This document shows positions 16,101-34,275 of a stretch of DNA of 64,000 bases, one piece after another (position 1 is the first letter of the stretch; every line of letters starts with the position of its first letter). Below the pieces are notes generated by a model. The model was given only the letters and a program-made list of their open reading frames with translations. It searched no databases and had not been told where the DNA came from. Made by a program: the position numbers and the translations under genes. Origin of the DNA: Vanilla planifolia (taxonomy: Eukaryota > Streptophyta > Magnoliopsida > Asparagales > Orchidaceae); contig JAIUJO010000083.1 of NCBI GenBank assembly GCA_023846275.1, forward strand, positions 1,941,037 through 2,005,036, given 5' to 3'.

Positions 16101-19100
16101 ATGTACACATTCACACACACATTCTCTTAAGCACACACACATGCATGCATACATTCACACAAAAACCCACACACACCTATGCACACGAATACACACACAC
16201 ATGCAAACATACACTTGCACGTGTATGCATAAGAAAACCAACACACACACATATGTAGCATACATGCAAATGCACACATATGCGTAGACACACATCCTTA
16301 CACACAGACTCTCACATACAAATAATTGCATGCACACATAAATCCACACACTAGAACACACAAATGCACACATATGCATATACCCACCCATGCACATGCT
16401 TGTAGACACTCACACACACACATGTTCACACATGCACAAATATATACACACGGGAACCCACATTCATAGGATCAAGCACATAATTGCAAATACACAGTCA
16501 AACACATATGCAAGCATACACTCATGCATAGGCACACACAACACACACAACAACTACATAATCGTACCCACAAGAACATGCAAGCATTCATGCATAGCAA
16601 ACACATGCACACACACGTGAGTGTCTACATACATGCACACATGTACACACTCACACACACACAGTTGCACACATGAATAGATGTGCACACAAACTTACAC
16701 ACACACATGCATGCATCTGTATATGCACTTACCCAAAACATATACACACACACACACAACATGCATGTACAAACATGCATGCATGCACACATGCATGCAT
16801 GCACACATGCATCCATATACAAACATGTATATGCACAGACATGGGTCCACACTGGCAAGTACACATGGACATATAAAAACACACACAAAGGTGCTGATAC
16901 ATGCACACACAAATGAACACACATGCAGGCACACATCCGCACACATGCATATACATAAGCACACTCACGCACACAAACAAACACACACACACACACAAGC
17001 ATGAAGACATGCACACATATATAAGTGCACCCACACACAACCATACCCATAAGAATAGCCACAAGTACACAAACAAACATAAGCATGCACACACACCCAC
17101 ACACGCACATTCAAGGGCGCTCAAACATGCACACATACAAATGCATACACATGGATACACACGCTCACTCAAAAATCCTTAGACACAGAAGCACACACAC
17201 ATGCATGCACAAGCATAGACTTGTCCACACACATGCTTAGATGCACACAACACACATGCACACAAACACATAAGCACACAAGCATAGACACTCATGAACA
17301 CACATAGACACACATGCACTCACACACATACACATGCACAAAAACATGGGTACACACACAAACACATGCATGCACACACAAGCACACATACACATAAACA
17401 ACAAAACCCATACTAGCACACACACATAACTACACTTGCACACACATACACACATGTGAACACAAAAATGCACACATACAAGCACATGTACTCACAACAT
17501 ACAAACACACACTCACACTTGCACAAGCACACAAACACACACACCCACACACATATAGATATATGTACACACATGTACAAACACACACATGTCCACACAT
17601 ATATCCATAGACACATAAAGACACTCACTCATATAAATGCACACACAATTGCAAATGTACACATACTTACATAAACATGAATGTACATAGGAAAACACAC
17701 ATGCACACACACATACACATAAGCACACACTCATAGACATGCATGCATACACACAACTATACACAAATATGCATGCACACACAAACATACTATAGGCACA
17801 CATGTACACACATATATGTAGGCAAATACACCTACACCCATATGCACACACATATAAATGCACTATCACACAAGGACACAGACACACGCAATCACACACA
17901 TGCACATGCATAGATATGCATGCATGCATATGCATACAAAGACACATGTGTCACCCTGAGACCTATGAACACATACACATATAAATGCACACACAAATCC
18001 ACACACATGCACGTACCCAAACATACACACATACACTACAATGCACACACACACATATACATACATGCACATACACATGCATGCACGCACATGTATGTAC
18101 ACATGCCCTCAAATGCTCACATATAAACACATAGATTTGCGCACACACCCTCACACACATATAAACATGCGCACACTCATAAAAGCACACCTACTCATGC
18201 ACTCAAAAATACTCACATGTGCCCATGTGGGCACACACACACAAGCACATGGACAAAAAAATGCACACATATGCATACACGCACACAAACCTACACATAC
18301 ACACATGTTCCCGTGCGTACACATGCAGGCACACCTATGCACAAAGACATACACACACACATGTGCACACACTAAGACACATACTCATGTGTGTACACAC
18401 ACATGCACACAAATAAACACCCCCAAAAGCAATGCACACACACACACTCACATTTGTTTGCATACACAAGCACACCCATACTCATATGCACACAGAAACA
18501 TACATACATGCACATGCACATGCATATACAAAACCCCATACAATTGTATACACACACACACACATTCACACTTACTTCCACATGCAAATTCATGCATAGA
18601 CACACAGATAGAGGTGCACACGTGCAAGCACATAGCAACATGCATAAATAGACATATATAAGTGCATATGCATACATGTATGAACACACATGCACATGCA
18701 CAAGCACACATATTCAAAGACACATAAGTACACATGAATACATGCTCACACATAGGCACATGCCTAAAACACACCCTCATCCACATGCATGCACATAAAT
18801 GCATGCAAAAATGGACACACACATGTGCACACACATTCACATACTTGCACATGCAAACATACACATGCACACAAACACTTGTATACACACAAATAAACAA
18901 GCATCAACACACAAACACATTCATTCACATAAACACAAACTCTCATATGCACACATAAAAATACACACACATGCCTACACAAACACATAAACACACATAC
19001 ACACAAGTATGCTCACCCACACATGCACATACACACATGTGCATGTGGTTTAGAACAAACACATGCACACATGCATGTGCAGACACACATGCACACACAG

Positions 19101-22100
19101 GCACACACACACAAGGAAACACATGCACAAATGCACCAACACACTTATGCACATACAAAATAGACCTCATTCATAATCACACATTTGCACATGTACACAT
19201 GCACACACAGACGAACAGACAACCTACACACAAACATGTGCATTTGCATATGCACACACACACACTCTCATGCATGCACATGAAAACACACACACAAGCA
19301 TGCATGCACACAAACATAGACACAAACTCATGCACAAAAAACACACACATGTACACATGTGCACACGAATACCAACACACACATATGCAGGCACATACAT
19401 AAATGCACACATATGTATACACACACACCCTACACCCACATGCACACACATGCACATACATAGGCACACATATTCAAATGTAAGCTTAAATATAAACAAA
19501 TACATACACACACATACACATGCATACACCTATACAAATGTACATAGACTCACATGCATATAGAGGTACCCACATGCACTTGCACAACAACATATACCCA
19601 TGTACAGACATGCATAAACTTATGCACACATTAGAACACACATGCACATGCTTAATCACACAAAAACCCACACTCAAGCACATACCCATGCATGCACAAA
19701 AACATATGCACATGCAAACACACACAACCACACTGACATACATGCATGTACAAACACATACATAGGCTATCAAAGCACACACACATGCCTAGTCACATGC
19801 ACATAATAGCATAAACACATATACACTCATGCACACACTTACACACAGAAACATGCACACTTGCAAATAAATTCACATACATAAGCACACACGTGCACAT
19901 CCACACACCCACATGCACACAAGAAGACATACATGCACATAAGCACAAGCACACACACACACACATAAACACATAAGTAGACAACAATGCACATACACAC
20001 ACACCCATGAACAAACATACAATGGCACATGCACACATTTACACATACATGAATACATATGCACACACATGCATATGCACAAGCACATGAACACACATAA
20101 ATAAGAACACATGCATACCCTAACACACTGACACATACAAACACTTAGGCTCACATATAAGGACACTAACACATACACACACAAGCATGAAGACATGCAT
20201 GCACATGCACATGCATATGCACACACCCACACACATTGACACACACATAAGACACACATACAATAAACACAAGAATGCAACTGAATGCACAAGCACACTC
20301 AAACATGCAAATACACATAAATGAATACACAAGGATACACAAGGACACCTACATTAACCCACACACATTAAAGAACACATGCATGTGCATGCATACACAT
20401 AGACATGCATACACACATGCTCACACACTTATATAAATACACAAGCACACACACACACACATACACACAATCATACACGTACACACACATGCACTGTCGT
20501 AGACATGCATGCATACTCACACACATATGCATAGTTATGCCTATATGGACACACAAACACACAGTCGCACCCATACACACACACATGCATATACATGTGC
20601 ACCCATATGCACACACACATACACATAGGCATAGAGGTACATACACATGCACACAATCACACAAATGCAAAAATGCAAATGAATACACACATATACACAC
20701 ATATGCACACATAATGAGATGGAAGCACATAAACAAGCACACATATACACACACATAAATGCACACACATGTGTACACATGTACATAGTCATACATGCAC
20801 ACACATACACATAAACATCCATGTACACACAAATAAACATTCACATACACACACACAACTACTCACATACACCCTTACATACACATGAATGTACACACAA
20901 ACACATGCGAGTCAGCACATACACATGCACATAAACACACACCCATATACACCTATGCACATAATCTCATAAACGCATAAACACATGCACAACCACAACC
21001 TCATACAAAAACACACACACACATGAACACGCACATATTGACACATATATGCATGTACACACATATTCCCATGCACATAAACACAAGCACTCAGACATAA
21101 ATGTATGCACAAGCACACACACACACATCCATGCATAAGCACATACACATGCATCCATACACTCATAGAACCACATATGCACATACACACATACACACAC
21201 ACACATACTCACATGCATAGAAACTCACAAACACACACACATACACACACGTGCAAGTGCACACAAATATGTACAAAAACACATACACATGCAAATAGAC
21301 ACACAAACACAAAAATATTAGCACACAAACATGTAGCACACATGCTTGTGTAGAAACCATGCATACATACATCGACACACAAGCACAATCACACATATGC
21401 ACACTTAGAAAAACACGCACATGTACACACACAAACACTTATGCACATCCACACACACATATATGCATGTGTGCATATGCAAACACATATACACACACAT
21501 GCATGCACACTTATAAACCCAAACACACACACATACACACATACAAACACATATACACTCACATGCACACATGGACAAATGTACACACATGCAAGTGCAC
21601 AACAACACACACATGCACAAACACAAACACAGACACAAACACAAACACACACACCCACAAAAGAATACAGAAGGATAGGCATAACACAAACACGTGCACA
21701 CACACCTGCATAAACACAATCATAATCTTGCAAACATACAAAATAACACACATGGATAGGAACAAAAGCATGCATGCAAACACACAAACACATGCACTCT
21801 TTTGTGCAGAAATGCATACACAAATGCAAGTGCTCACATATGCATGTACACACACACATGCACCTACACACAAGCACATGCATAGATGCACAGCACACAC
21901 ACACACATATGCATGCACACACTTGCACTCACATGTACACACCAATACACCCACACACACTTACTCTCTGACAACACACACATACACACATGAACATACA
22001 CATACATGCACAGACACAGACATACAGAAAAACACACACATACACTCACACAAATGGACATCCACAAATGCGCTTACACACAAGCAAAAGCACACCCACA

Positions 22101-24540
22101 AATGCTCACATGCACCTAAATGCACACACATGCATGCACACGTACAACCACACACATGCACATACTGACACATTCACACTTGCACTCACACACAAATGAA
22201 CAAACACAAGCATGCACATACTCGTGCCTGCATGTGGATAGACACATAGTGCATGCACAAATGTTTGCACATAGATGTACACACATATGCACACCAACAC
22301 TCATGCACATAAGCGAACACACTCGTACACCTATACATAACCACACATGCAAACACGACACAAACACGTGTAAACATGTGTGAACACATACAGACACACA
22401 TAAACATACACATTCTCACACACATGTGTGTGCTCCACACAAACATACAAACTAATATGATTCACACACATGCATGCACACAAGCACAAGTAAACATGCA
22501 CTCATACGTAGGCACATATGAATGCTTACACACTTACATGACATGCACACACACACACGAGTATGTAGAAAATGGCACACACACATGAACATGCACACTC
22601 ACACAAAAATAAACATGCATGAACACACATATGAGAACACAAAACTTTACACACACATTCACAACTTATGCATGCACTAGAACACAGACTTATATACACA
22701 TAGGCACACACACATGCACAATGACACATACACATGCACACACATGCACACTTAAGTATGATCAAGCACAAAAGTAAATGAAAACACGCACAAGTTGGCA
22801 CACGTATATGTAGAAGCATGCACACATGCCGAGATCCATAAATATTCATGCACACATGCACATAAGGACACACTTGCACCCAAAATTGTATGCAAACACA
22901 CACACAGACACACACTCATGCACACACATGCATACAAAAACACACATATACCCACATAAACACACTCATACATGCACGCACCCACACATAACTACACACA
23001 AACACACACACATGCACTGAACATGCATGAATACGCATGCACATCCATATACGCATGCATAAACATCGATACAGGTGTACAAACATGTGTGCACACTTGC
23101 ACCCACAGATACACACATTCACATAAGAACTTGCACACACATGTAAACAAATAGACACACATACACACACCAACACAAGCATGCAAACACATAAATATGC
23201 ATGCACATGCCCATAAAGAATCGTGAACACAAGCACACATATACAAATATACAAAAATGCACATGCACACACCGATGCATACACCCTTGCATATATCCAC
23301 ACACACACACACACCCACACAAGCACACACACATACATGCATATGCACACACATGCACACAAATGTACACACACACACGCAAACACATATGCACAGTCAA
23401 ACACACACTCATACACACACATGCACATGCATAAATGCATAGGAACACAAACATATATATAAATGTGTGCACCTATACACACACACACACCAGTACATAC
23501 ACTCGTACATATAAGCACTTACTCCAACATAGCCATGTTTCCACACCCACACACACACACTGAACACACACAAACACAAGCATAAACATACACACTCACA
23601 CATGCATGCATGCATGCACAAATGCACGTACATGTGCACATATATACACACCCACAAATGAAAACATGCACACAAATATGCACAACTACAAACAAGTGGG
23701 CACATACATGTGCACATGGAACCACACACAAACTTACACTTTTGCTCACTAGCTTACTTGCAAACATGCAGATACAAGACTGTACACACACTTGCACACA
23801 AATAGACAAACGCATGCATAGATGTGCACATGCATACATGTACACTGGCACATGCTCATGCACATATGTATACACTTGCTTGCATGCAAGCACACACCTA
23901 CACACATGCACTCACAAATATGTATATAGACACACATGCATACACATAGATATACACATGCAAGCAAACATGCACACATGTATGCAAGCACATACATACA
24001 CAAATGTGGACCCACGCACCTACACACTCACAAAGACATGCACTTGCATATGCACTGATAGAAACATGCATATGCACTCCAAAAGCATACACATGCAAGA
24101 GCACACAATAGAAACATAAAACCACACACACATGAGCGCATTTATGCACACACATACACATTGCACACACACACACACATGCACACAAGCACAAACAACC
24201 ATACTAAAGCACAAATACACACTTGCATAAGAGAAGCACACATGAATGCAAGTACATACAGCCATGCACAAATGCACACATACATACACACACACATAGA
24301 TTAATGCACACACATGCACTCATGAATACATGCACACAAGCACAAACATGCTTAAGGGCAAACAAATACATGTGCACAAACCCACTCACAAATGCACGTA
24401 AACACAAACACATGTAGGCATGAACACATATGTCTACACAAATACACACATACACACACAACAATACCATGCACACATAGTCACACACATGTACAAAAAA
24501 AAATGCATGACCATGCACCTATATGCGTACACCCATGTGC

Positions 24541-24732
24541 ATACATGCATGTCCACTTGCATGTGTATGCATGCATTTGTGTGCATGGATACACATGTAC
24601 ATTTGTGTGTGGTTTTTGTGTGTGTGCAAGTGTTTGCTTTGTTTATGTGTATGTTTGTGTGAATCTTTGTGTGTATGCATGCCTATATGCATATGTGTAT
24701 GCATGTGGGTGTGCATGCACATATGTTGGTAA
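24541..24732. repeat. Short TG-rich segment inside the CA-rich array (block D, possible micro-inversion)
   Basis: About 190 bases switch to TG-rich and then back. The left border holds an imperfect hairpin at 24,540-24,569 (arms CATACATGCA and TGCATGTGTATG). The right border lies just after a perfect 12-base palindrome TGTGCATGCACA at 24,710-24,721. A run of nine A residues lies just upstream at about 24,496-24,504. Palindromic words are common in this array, so the border structure is suggestive only. Confidence 0.85.
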
Positions 24733-27700
24733 GCACACACATTCACAAACACGTACACATGCACACACCAACATACATCCACATGTGCATCCAAGTAGAA
24801 AAAAATGCCACATACATATAAACATGCACATGCAAAGACACACACATAGGCACATGCAAATGCACACGCATGCATAGGTAATCACACACACATGTAGAGG
24901 CATGCAAGCACATAGATACACAAACATATGTACACTCACACATACATACATATCCACAAATGATGAACACACACATACATAAGCACAAGAATGCAAATGT
25001 GTGGACATATGCATGCACACCCACACACGTACAAGTGCAAGCACATGCATAGACACACATGCATACACAAACACACAAGCACACAAACACACACACATGC
25101 ATGAACATGCAATGACACATACAAGCTCAAATACACACATTCATACAAGTACATTTATACACACACACACATAAGCACATACATACACACACACATAGAC
25201 ACATATGTAAATGGATAAGCATATGCACACAAGCACACACACACACACACAAACAAACATGACAATGCACACATAAGAACACAAAGGCCCATGCACATGC
25301 ACACACATTCACAAATACATGCAAACACAAATACACATGCCACACATTTGCACATACAATTACACAAATAGGGGTTCACATACACGCCTGCATAAACATA
25401 TAAATAGAAACACGCACAAGCACATAGACACAGACATATCCATAGAAGCTTCACACATGCACACACATCCACATGCACACACACACACATAAAAACACAC
25501 AAACAAACACACATGGATACACAAAAAACACAAAAATGCATACCCATGCACATGCACTTGTATAAGTCTGCACATACAAAAACACAAGCTGACACATTTG
25601 CATAGACACATGCACATCGACATGCACTCACACATGATTACAAATGCAAACAAACATGCACACATATACACAAACACATATACGTGCACACACATACACA
25701 GTCATTCACACAAGCACATGCACACATACATACACATGCATAAGTATGCACACACATACACACACCTATGCTCACACACACAAATGTATATAGACACATG
25801 CACTCTTGCGCCCATACAAGTGCTCATGTGCACGTGCATGCACCGATACAAAAATGCACAAACACACACAAATGCATGTGCACAAACTTGCAAACAATCA
25901 TGTAGGTGCACAAACATACACACACTCACCCACACATAACGATGCATAAACATGTACACATACAAACATGTGTGAATGTGCACACACACACATGTATATA
26001 CATATATGCAATACTTACATGCACACGCACATGCAAGTACATGAATGCACAAATTCATGCACTCATGCACACACATATGCATGCACATACAAAGAACCTA
26101 TACCCGCACACACACATATTGCTATGCACATTCATGCACACACACACAAAGACACATGCACACATGTACCCATATACACACAGACATGAGCACACATGCA
26201 TAGAAACAAACATGCACATGAGCACAAATACTCCCATGTATATACACACACACATGCACATATGCACACTCACATGCACACAAACACGTACACACACACA
26301 CACACATAATGGTGCACACACACATGGCCATGCAAACACACAAATAATAACACATGCACACACACAACCATATACACATACTAATGCACACACACATACA
26401 CATTCTTGTATAAACGCACACATATCCACATACACAATGATGCATACGCACATGCACACATGCACACACATAAATGTGTCCATAAGCACATGTACACACA
26501 TACACATGGATGCATATGCACACAAAAAAATATACATACACACATCCACTCATAGTCACACATACACACATGTGCACATACAAATGCACAAATACATAAG
26601 CAGACATATTCACATAGTCACACACGCACACATGCATAAAATAATGCTGCAAATATACAAACACATGGTCACCCATACACGTGTACTTGTGCACACAAAT
26701 ACACACATGCACTCAAAAAAATACACCTTCACACACACTGACACACACATACAAGTACACATGATTACACATGTGCACATGCTGACAAACACACACACAC
26801 ACACTTACACACATGCACATGAAAAGACACATAAGAACATGTGCACACATGCACACTCATGCACCTAGTCACACACATGCTTGCAAAACACTCACATACA
26901 TGGGAACATGCACACAAAAACACATGCACACACAAACACACACATGTATATATGCAAACATACACAAGCACAAAGGCATGCATGCTCTTATATGCACATG
27001 CACACACACAAGCACCCACACACAAAAGCGCACACATGTACCCACGTACACACATGCACACCCATGCGTACCTACAAACACACATCCATATGCAAGCACA
27101 TGCACATGCACATGGACATACCCATGCACATGCATAAAAAATACACATGCACACACACATGCATGCATATGCAAGCATGCCAATATGAATAGACACACAC
27201 TCTCACATGCACACACGCAAGCACACACACACATGCATATGCATGCTCCCACACACATGCATTAAAATAGCCATAATTGCACACACTCATACAATTGTGT
27301 AAATGCATGTACGAATGCACACACATACACACACGTGCATAATAACACACACATGTACACATACTAAGATGCATGCACTCATACTTACACGCTCAAGCAC
27401 AAACATGCACACAAATCACACACACAATCACATACACATACACACATGCATGTGCACACACACACACAAACACATGCACACACATATGCACACACATACA
27501 TAAAAACAACCACACACCCAGACACACACACATACATAGACACATACCCACACACACAGGCACAAATGCACACACAAATATGCACCCACACAAAATACAT
27601 GCACACATGTATATAAACAAGCACACGCACTCACACTTACAAGCAAACACACATGCCCATGTACATACACCTATATGCACAAATGTACATACACACTCAC

Positions 27701-28468
27701 ACACACATAAACAACCATACACATGCACACACACACAAGCAAACGCACACCATACACATACACACATAGGCGAACATACTTGCACCCATAGTCCCACATA
27801 AGGGCACATGCATACAAACTCACTTACACTTCTAAACACATGTGCACCCACACATAAAGGCAGAAACACATGCATGCACACACATGTATGTACACATACA
27901 CACATATGCATACTTATATGCACACACACAAACACACTCATGAATAACTACATGTACATGCACTTGCATGCACTCATGCACATACATATGCACTAGCACA
28001 TAAGAATGGCACAACCAAAAGTGCACATATGCGAACATACATAACCAAACACACTCGCATATACACATGCCCTCACACACATGTAGACATGCATGCAATC
28101 ATATATACAAACATACATGCAAACACTTGCATAATCATATATAGCCCCCATGCATATGGGTAAGAATTCAAATACATATGCACCCCTGCACACACATAGA
28201 TGTGCCACGTGGACACACACACACATGTATACACATAAACACCAACACACACCCACACATAGGAACACACACACCCACACACATAAGAACTCACACATGC
28301 ACACACATACATGCATACAAAAATACCATCACACACATGCTCACATATGCCCACAAACCCATACACATACATACACATGAACTTTCACACACTTGCACAC
28401 ATGCACACAGACCCACATATAGCTACACACATGCATGCACATAGAAACACAAAACATACTCACACACA

Positions 28469-28490
28469 CACACTCACTCACTCACTCACA
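28469..28490. repeat. CACT tetranucleotide microsatellite
   Basis: Four to five uninterrupted CACT units (CACTCACTCACTCACTCACA) occur within the CA array. This is one of the few pure tetranucleotide runs seen and probably arose by local slippage. Confidence 0.8.
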
Positions 28491-28649
28491 TGTGCACTAA
28501 AAAATACATAGATAAGACACACATTCATAAAAGCAGATAAGCGAACAAATGCATAAGAACACACAAACACGTGTGAACACACATAAGCACAAGCAAACTC
28601 ACCCACAAACACACACATATATGCACATGCAAAAACATAAATGCACAAC

Positions 28650-31600
28650 ACACACATTCTTGCACGTATGTTCATATACACATACATGCATGCACACACA
28701 CACCCACTTAGATGCACACACAAGCACACACACATACACACACTTGCACAAACATGTACACAAACATACACATACAAAGCACAAAAAGACACAGGCACGT
28801 ATGCACCCATGCACAAATAACCACACATGCACACACACATTTATAGACTCGCACCAACACACACAAACACACATGTACACACATGCATATACAAGCACAA
28901 CACACATGCATGTGAACATTTGGACTCATACGCACACATGTAAACTCACAAGAAGACATGTACACACATAGATACATGCTTATACACATACCCACTTACA
29001 TGCATGAACCCATACACACAACACCCACATGTGCACACACATAAGAAAAATCATGTACACACATACAAACATGCATGTGCATGCACGCACATGCACATAC
29101 ACACTAATACATAAACACACACTCAAATGCACACACACACACACACATACACAGATGCACAATCGCATGTGGGTTCGCACACACATGCTCATACCCTCAC
29201 ACACTAATGCACAAACACTCACATATACATGCACACACACATAAATGAAAATGCACATCCACACGCACACTTGCATAGACACAAATGCATACACACTGAA
29301 ACGCATATGCACACAGACGCACATACACATGCATGCACACAAACATGTACGTCTGTGTAGGAACTCACACACACATATGTGCAAAGACATGTACATGCAC
29401 CCCATGCACAAGTGCATGCATGGAATACAAACACCCACATAAGCATGCATGCACTCACATGCATAGTCATACTCACAACATAACACTTGAACACACACGC
29501 ATTAATGCACTCAATTATACACACATGTGCATGTCTACACTCACACATACCTACATGCATGAGGACACATGCACATGCATTCATGCATACCCACACACAT
29601 AAACCCATACACACTCACATTCACGAGCACACACACATGACTCACACATGTGCACAACATTACAAGCAAACACACATTCATATGCATAGCCACATGTGTG
29701 CACACATGCACTCCAACCACACACATACATGTACATGCACAAGTATACACACATAACAACACGCATGCATATGTATATGTACAAGCACACACAAGTACAC
29801 ATACAAACACACATAAGCACAAACACATATGCACATGCACACACACATAGGTGCATGCACTCACCCACAAATCACACAAACACCCACAAATATGCACACA
29901 TGTATGCATATCACAAACACATGCAAAAACATGCATACATAAATATACACAAACACAAACACCAACGTACACACAAAAATTCTTGTAGACAAACACACAT
30001 GAACACACACACACACACAAGCAAATTTTCAAGCACCCACATACACAAGCACACACACACACATAGACATACATTCACACACACTCACACCCACACACAT
30101 GCATGCATGCACATGTACACACATACACGCACACACACATGCACACATATACACATGCACACAAATCACACAAGTACATGCATGCACTCACATAAACATT
30201 TGCATGTAAACATTTGCCCAAGCATGCACATGTACATGCAAACATGCACAAACACAAACACATGAACACACATAAATGACCATGCAAACAAATGTACACA
30301 TAAGCACACGCACAAACATGCATATAGAATGCAACTACGCATGCACACATATGCACAAGTGCAAATAGGCAGGTACATGCGCATGCACACACACAAAACG
30401 ACACATTCAAGTATGCATGCACACACACTCACACTCCTACACACATAAATATGTATATACACACACACGGGCATCCACATGAGCATACAAACACAAACAC
30501 ACATGCATATGTGCACACATGCATGTTTGCACACACAACTACGCATACACGTGCATTGATGAACACATGTCATGTGCACACTCATGCACATGCACTCACA
30601 CAAACATGAACATGCACTCACACATACATAAACATGTACATGCATAAGAACACAAATAGCCAAAAAGTGAGGATACACACATGGGCACACATATACACAC
30701 ACATGCATATGCACACATTTACACAAATACACACAATCACACTCACAATCACACACACACAAGTGCACACAAATATGCACATGCACAAAGACAAATATGC
30801 TTGCACATACACGTGCACACATGTATACACATGCACTCAACCCACATATGTACACACATGTGGTCAGATACACAAACATACACACACACACACACACATA
30901 CATACTCACAAATAAGCATGTAAATAAGTACACATGTGCACATAAACACTATACACACACAAATGCAAATACATATGCTCATAGTCACGTACAAATACAT
31001 CCATATGCATGCACACACATACACATTCTCACATGCACATACACACAGAAACACACATGCAAACATAGAAGAATACACATGCATATGCATGCATATGCAC
31101 ATTCACACACACATACACACATGCACATGCACCCACACATAAATCATGCATATGCACACACACACACACATGCATGTGCACAAACAAACACAGCCACACA
31201 TACTCACACATACACAAATGTATACATCCACATGCGCATCCACACACTGACAAACACACACACACACACTTATATGCAGGCGTGCATGCACATGCCCATG
31301 CAAATGCATAAACACTCACACACACATGCATATGCACATACACACGTTCACATAGATTAGAAAACACACAAACACACATAGACATATAAGCACACACAAA
31401 CATATATGCATACAATCATACACAAACATGCGCACATACACACACAAACATGCACACACACATGTTGGCATATAGACGCACCAGCATGAACACACACATG
31501 CTGACATGCATACACATGCACACACATACATTAACACACACCAACATGACCATGCAAGAACACACACAAACACACACGTGCAAATGCACAAAGACACATT

Positions 31601-34275
31601 AAGATACAGAAAGACACACAAACACATGCACACATAAAAATGCATACAAAAATGCTTGCATGCAGGCACATGCACACACACACATGTATATATGTACACA
31701 CGCACAAGCATAAACACATATGCAAACACACACGCACAAATAAGAATGTGCACATGCCCATAGGCACATTCACATACAAAAAACATGCACATGCATGAGC
31801 ACATCCACACACACACATGTACAGGCACACACCCAAGCATACCCACATACACATAGGCATAGATATATGCACACACAAGCATATTCACACACACTAACAC
31901 ATACACACATATGCAATCACACATGCTTGCAGGCATAAACATTTGTACACACACACACGCGTGTAGACATAAGCACACACAAAGACACATACATGCGTAC
32001 CAATGTATGCACATACTCATATAAGTACACATGCATGCAAATGCCCATGCAAATGCACACACATATATGTATACACAAATGCATACATTCACACACACAC
32101 ATGCACAAACGTGTAAGCAAATATACAAATACACCCATACACACACACACACACTCAAACATGCACACACACACACCCATAGACATACAAGCATGCATGC
32201 TCACATGCATTCACACATGCACATTAACACACATAAACAGGTACACATGCAAGAGCCTATGCATGCTCACACAAACATAATCTACCATAAACACATAACC
32301 ACACATGTGCACACACATGCACACACACATGAATACACATGCATGAACATATAGACATTCACATATATGTATACACATACAAACATAAAACACAAACACA
32401 AACACCTAAACAAACATGTGCAAATATACACATGTACATTCAAGCACATGCACACTAATGCACATTGACATAAACCCACATACTCATATACCAAAAGCAT
32501 ATAAACATAGACCCACACATAAGCAAGCACCCACATGCATGTAGAAGCACAAAGGAAAGATCAAACAAATGCCAATACACACACACATGCATGCACTCGC
32601 ATACACATACACTCATGGAATGAAAGACATGCACACATATTGGCAAGCACATGCAAACACACTCACACCAACACACACTGACATGTGCTTATTTGTCATG
32701 TATGCATGCAAATGCATGCACAGACACACATAAAAGGACATACACACACACACAAACATATACACAAGCACAAGCATGCTTGTAGATACACATACTCACA
32801 TGTGCACATGAATAAGCACATTTATGCACACACGCATGCACACATAAACACATGCACACACACTCACATTCAAATGCACATACACATACACACACACACA
32901 CACATATACGCACACACATGTGCACATGCATATACACATGTGTAAACATGCACGCACACATGCACATGAACATACATATGCATACCCACACCCATAGACC
33001 TGAACACATGTTGACACGTATATACATGATAGACACAGCAAAGCTAGCACACAGACACACACACATAGACACACCCACATGTGCACACGTACACATAGAG
33101 AAAACATAAGCATGCACACACACACATGTATGCATTTGAACATGCTCACAAACTTACACACCATATATGCACATGCACACACACACACACGAACACGAAA
33201 ACACACATGCAAATGCATGCTTGCACACACACAATATATATGCATGCATGCACCCATAGATGCACACACTCAGGAACACATGAGCACACACATACATACA
33301 CACACATATAGATACACATGTAAACACACACATATACCCTCTTGCACACACACACACAAACATGCACAAGCATTAATGTAGACACACACATGAACCTATA
33401 TAAGCACAGGCCTATACACACACAAGCTCACATATATGCACACTAATGTACACACATAGACAAGCACCCACATATAGATCCATAAAATTGCATGCACAAA
33501 TACACACACATACATGCACTTATGCACATGGACATTGAGGCACACTCACTTACATATGCACAAGCATGTACACATGCATATGCATGCACACACACACATG
33601 CACACACACACAAGCACACCCATACAAATATGCATAAGCACATGTACACTCACAAAAGCATAAAAAAAGACAAACATACATCCACATGAACACGTGCATG
33701 TGCATAAACACATGCATAAATGAACAAGAAAAACAGGTGCATACATACACACATATAGGCACACATTTGCAAAAATGCACACACACAAGCACGCATAAAG
33801 ACACACACAAACACATGTGCTCACACTTATATGAATACATATGCACACACACACACATGCATGTGCATACATACATATACGAACACACATACTCACACCC
33901 ACACATAAGAACACATGCACACACACATCTACACATGAAGATAAGCACACATACAAATGCACAAAGGTATTAATACACGTGTATACACATGCATACACCC
34001 ACACACACCAACATAGATGCACATGCATACACATGCATAGACACTCACGCTTATATGTGAGCATGCACAAAGACATGTACACATACATACAAGCTCACAC
34101 ATACTTAAAATACACACATATATTGACACACACACAGACACACAAACACACAGGCACACACAAGCATCTAAGCACTCAGATACACACCCACACACATGCA
34201 AAAATACACACACATATAGCACACACATGCACATGATCACACCTACAGGTGCATATGCAAACTCACACACAAATA
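28650..34275 (+). repeat. Segmental duplication, copy 1
   Basis: This stretch is collinear with about 46,980-52,015 in direct orientation. Anchor pairs in order: 28,770/47,101; 29,578/47,721; 29,618/47,775; 29,681/47,850; 29,985/48,184; 30,259/48,421; 30,831/48,933; 30,945/49,017; 31,751/49,752; 32,697/50,494; 32,805/50,544; 33,457/51,221; 33,714/51,460; 34,230/51,967. The pair at 29,985/48,184 is identical over 26 bases (begins GTAGACAAACACACATGAAC). The pair at 30,259/48,421 matches at 27 of 28, including the unusual word AAATGACCATGCA. Between anchors the copies differ by substitutions and small indels. Edges are approximate; the left edge is the less certain. Confidence 0.78.

Larger units (their letters stand above)
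5491..24540. repeat. Degenerate CA/ATG array, CA-rich on + strand (block C)
   Basis: Nineteen kilobases of the same alternating purine-pyrimidine repeat. Local departures are few and short: a C-rich spot near 9,408-9,420, a 34-bp-period duplication near 11,069-11,146, a 28-bp-period duplication at 13,054-13,108, and scattered AT-richer words such as the T run near 8,502. ATGCATGC clusters, as near 16,780-16,812 and 23,605-23,618, are self-complementary. CpG is rare. I see no coding region that is not repeat translation. Confidence 0.92.

Noticed and set aside
25906..26868. 320-codon plus-strand open frame rich in His and Thr
   Set aside because: It is the longest frame in the window but is pure CA/ATG repeat translation, with shadows in the other frames. 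Its length is explained by stop-poor composition.
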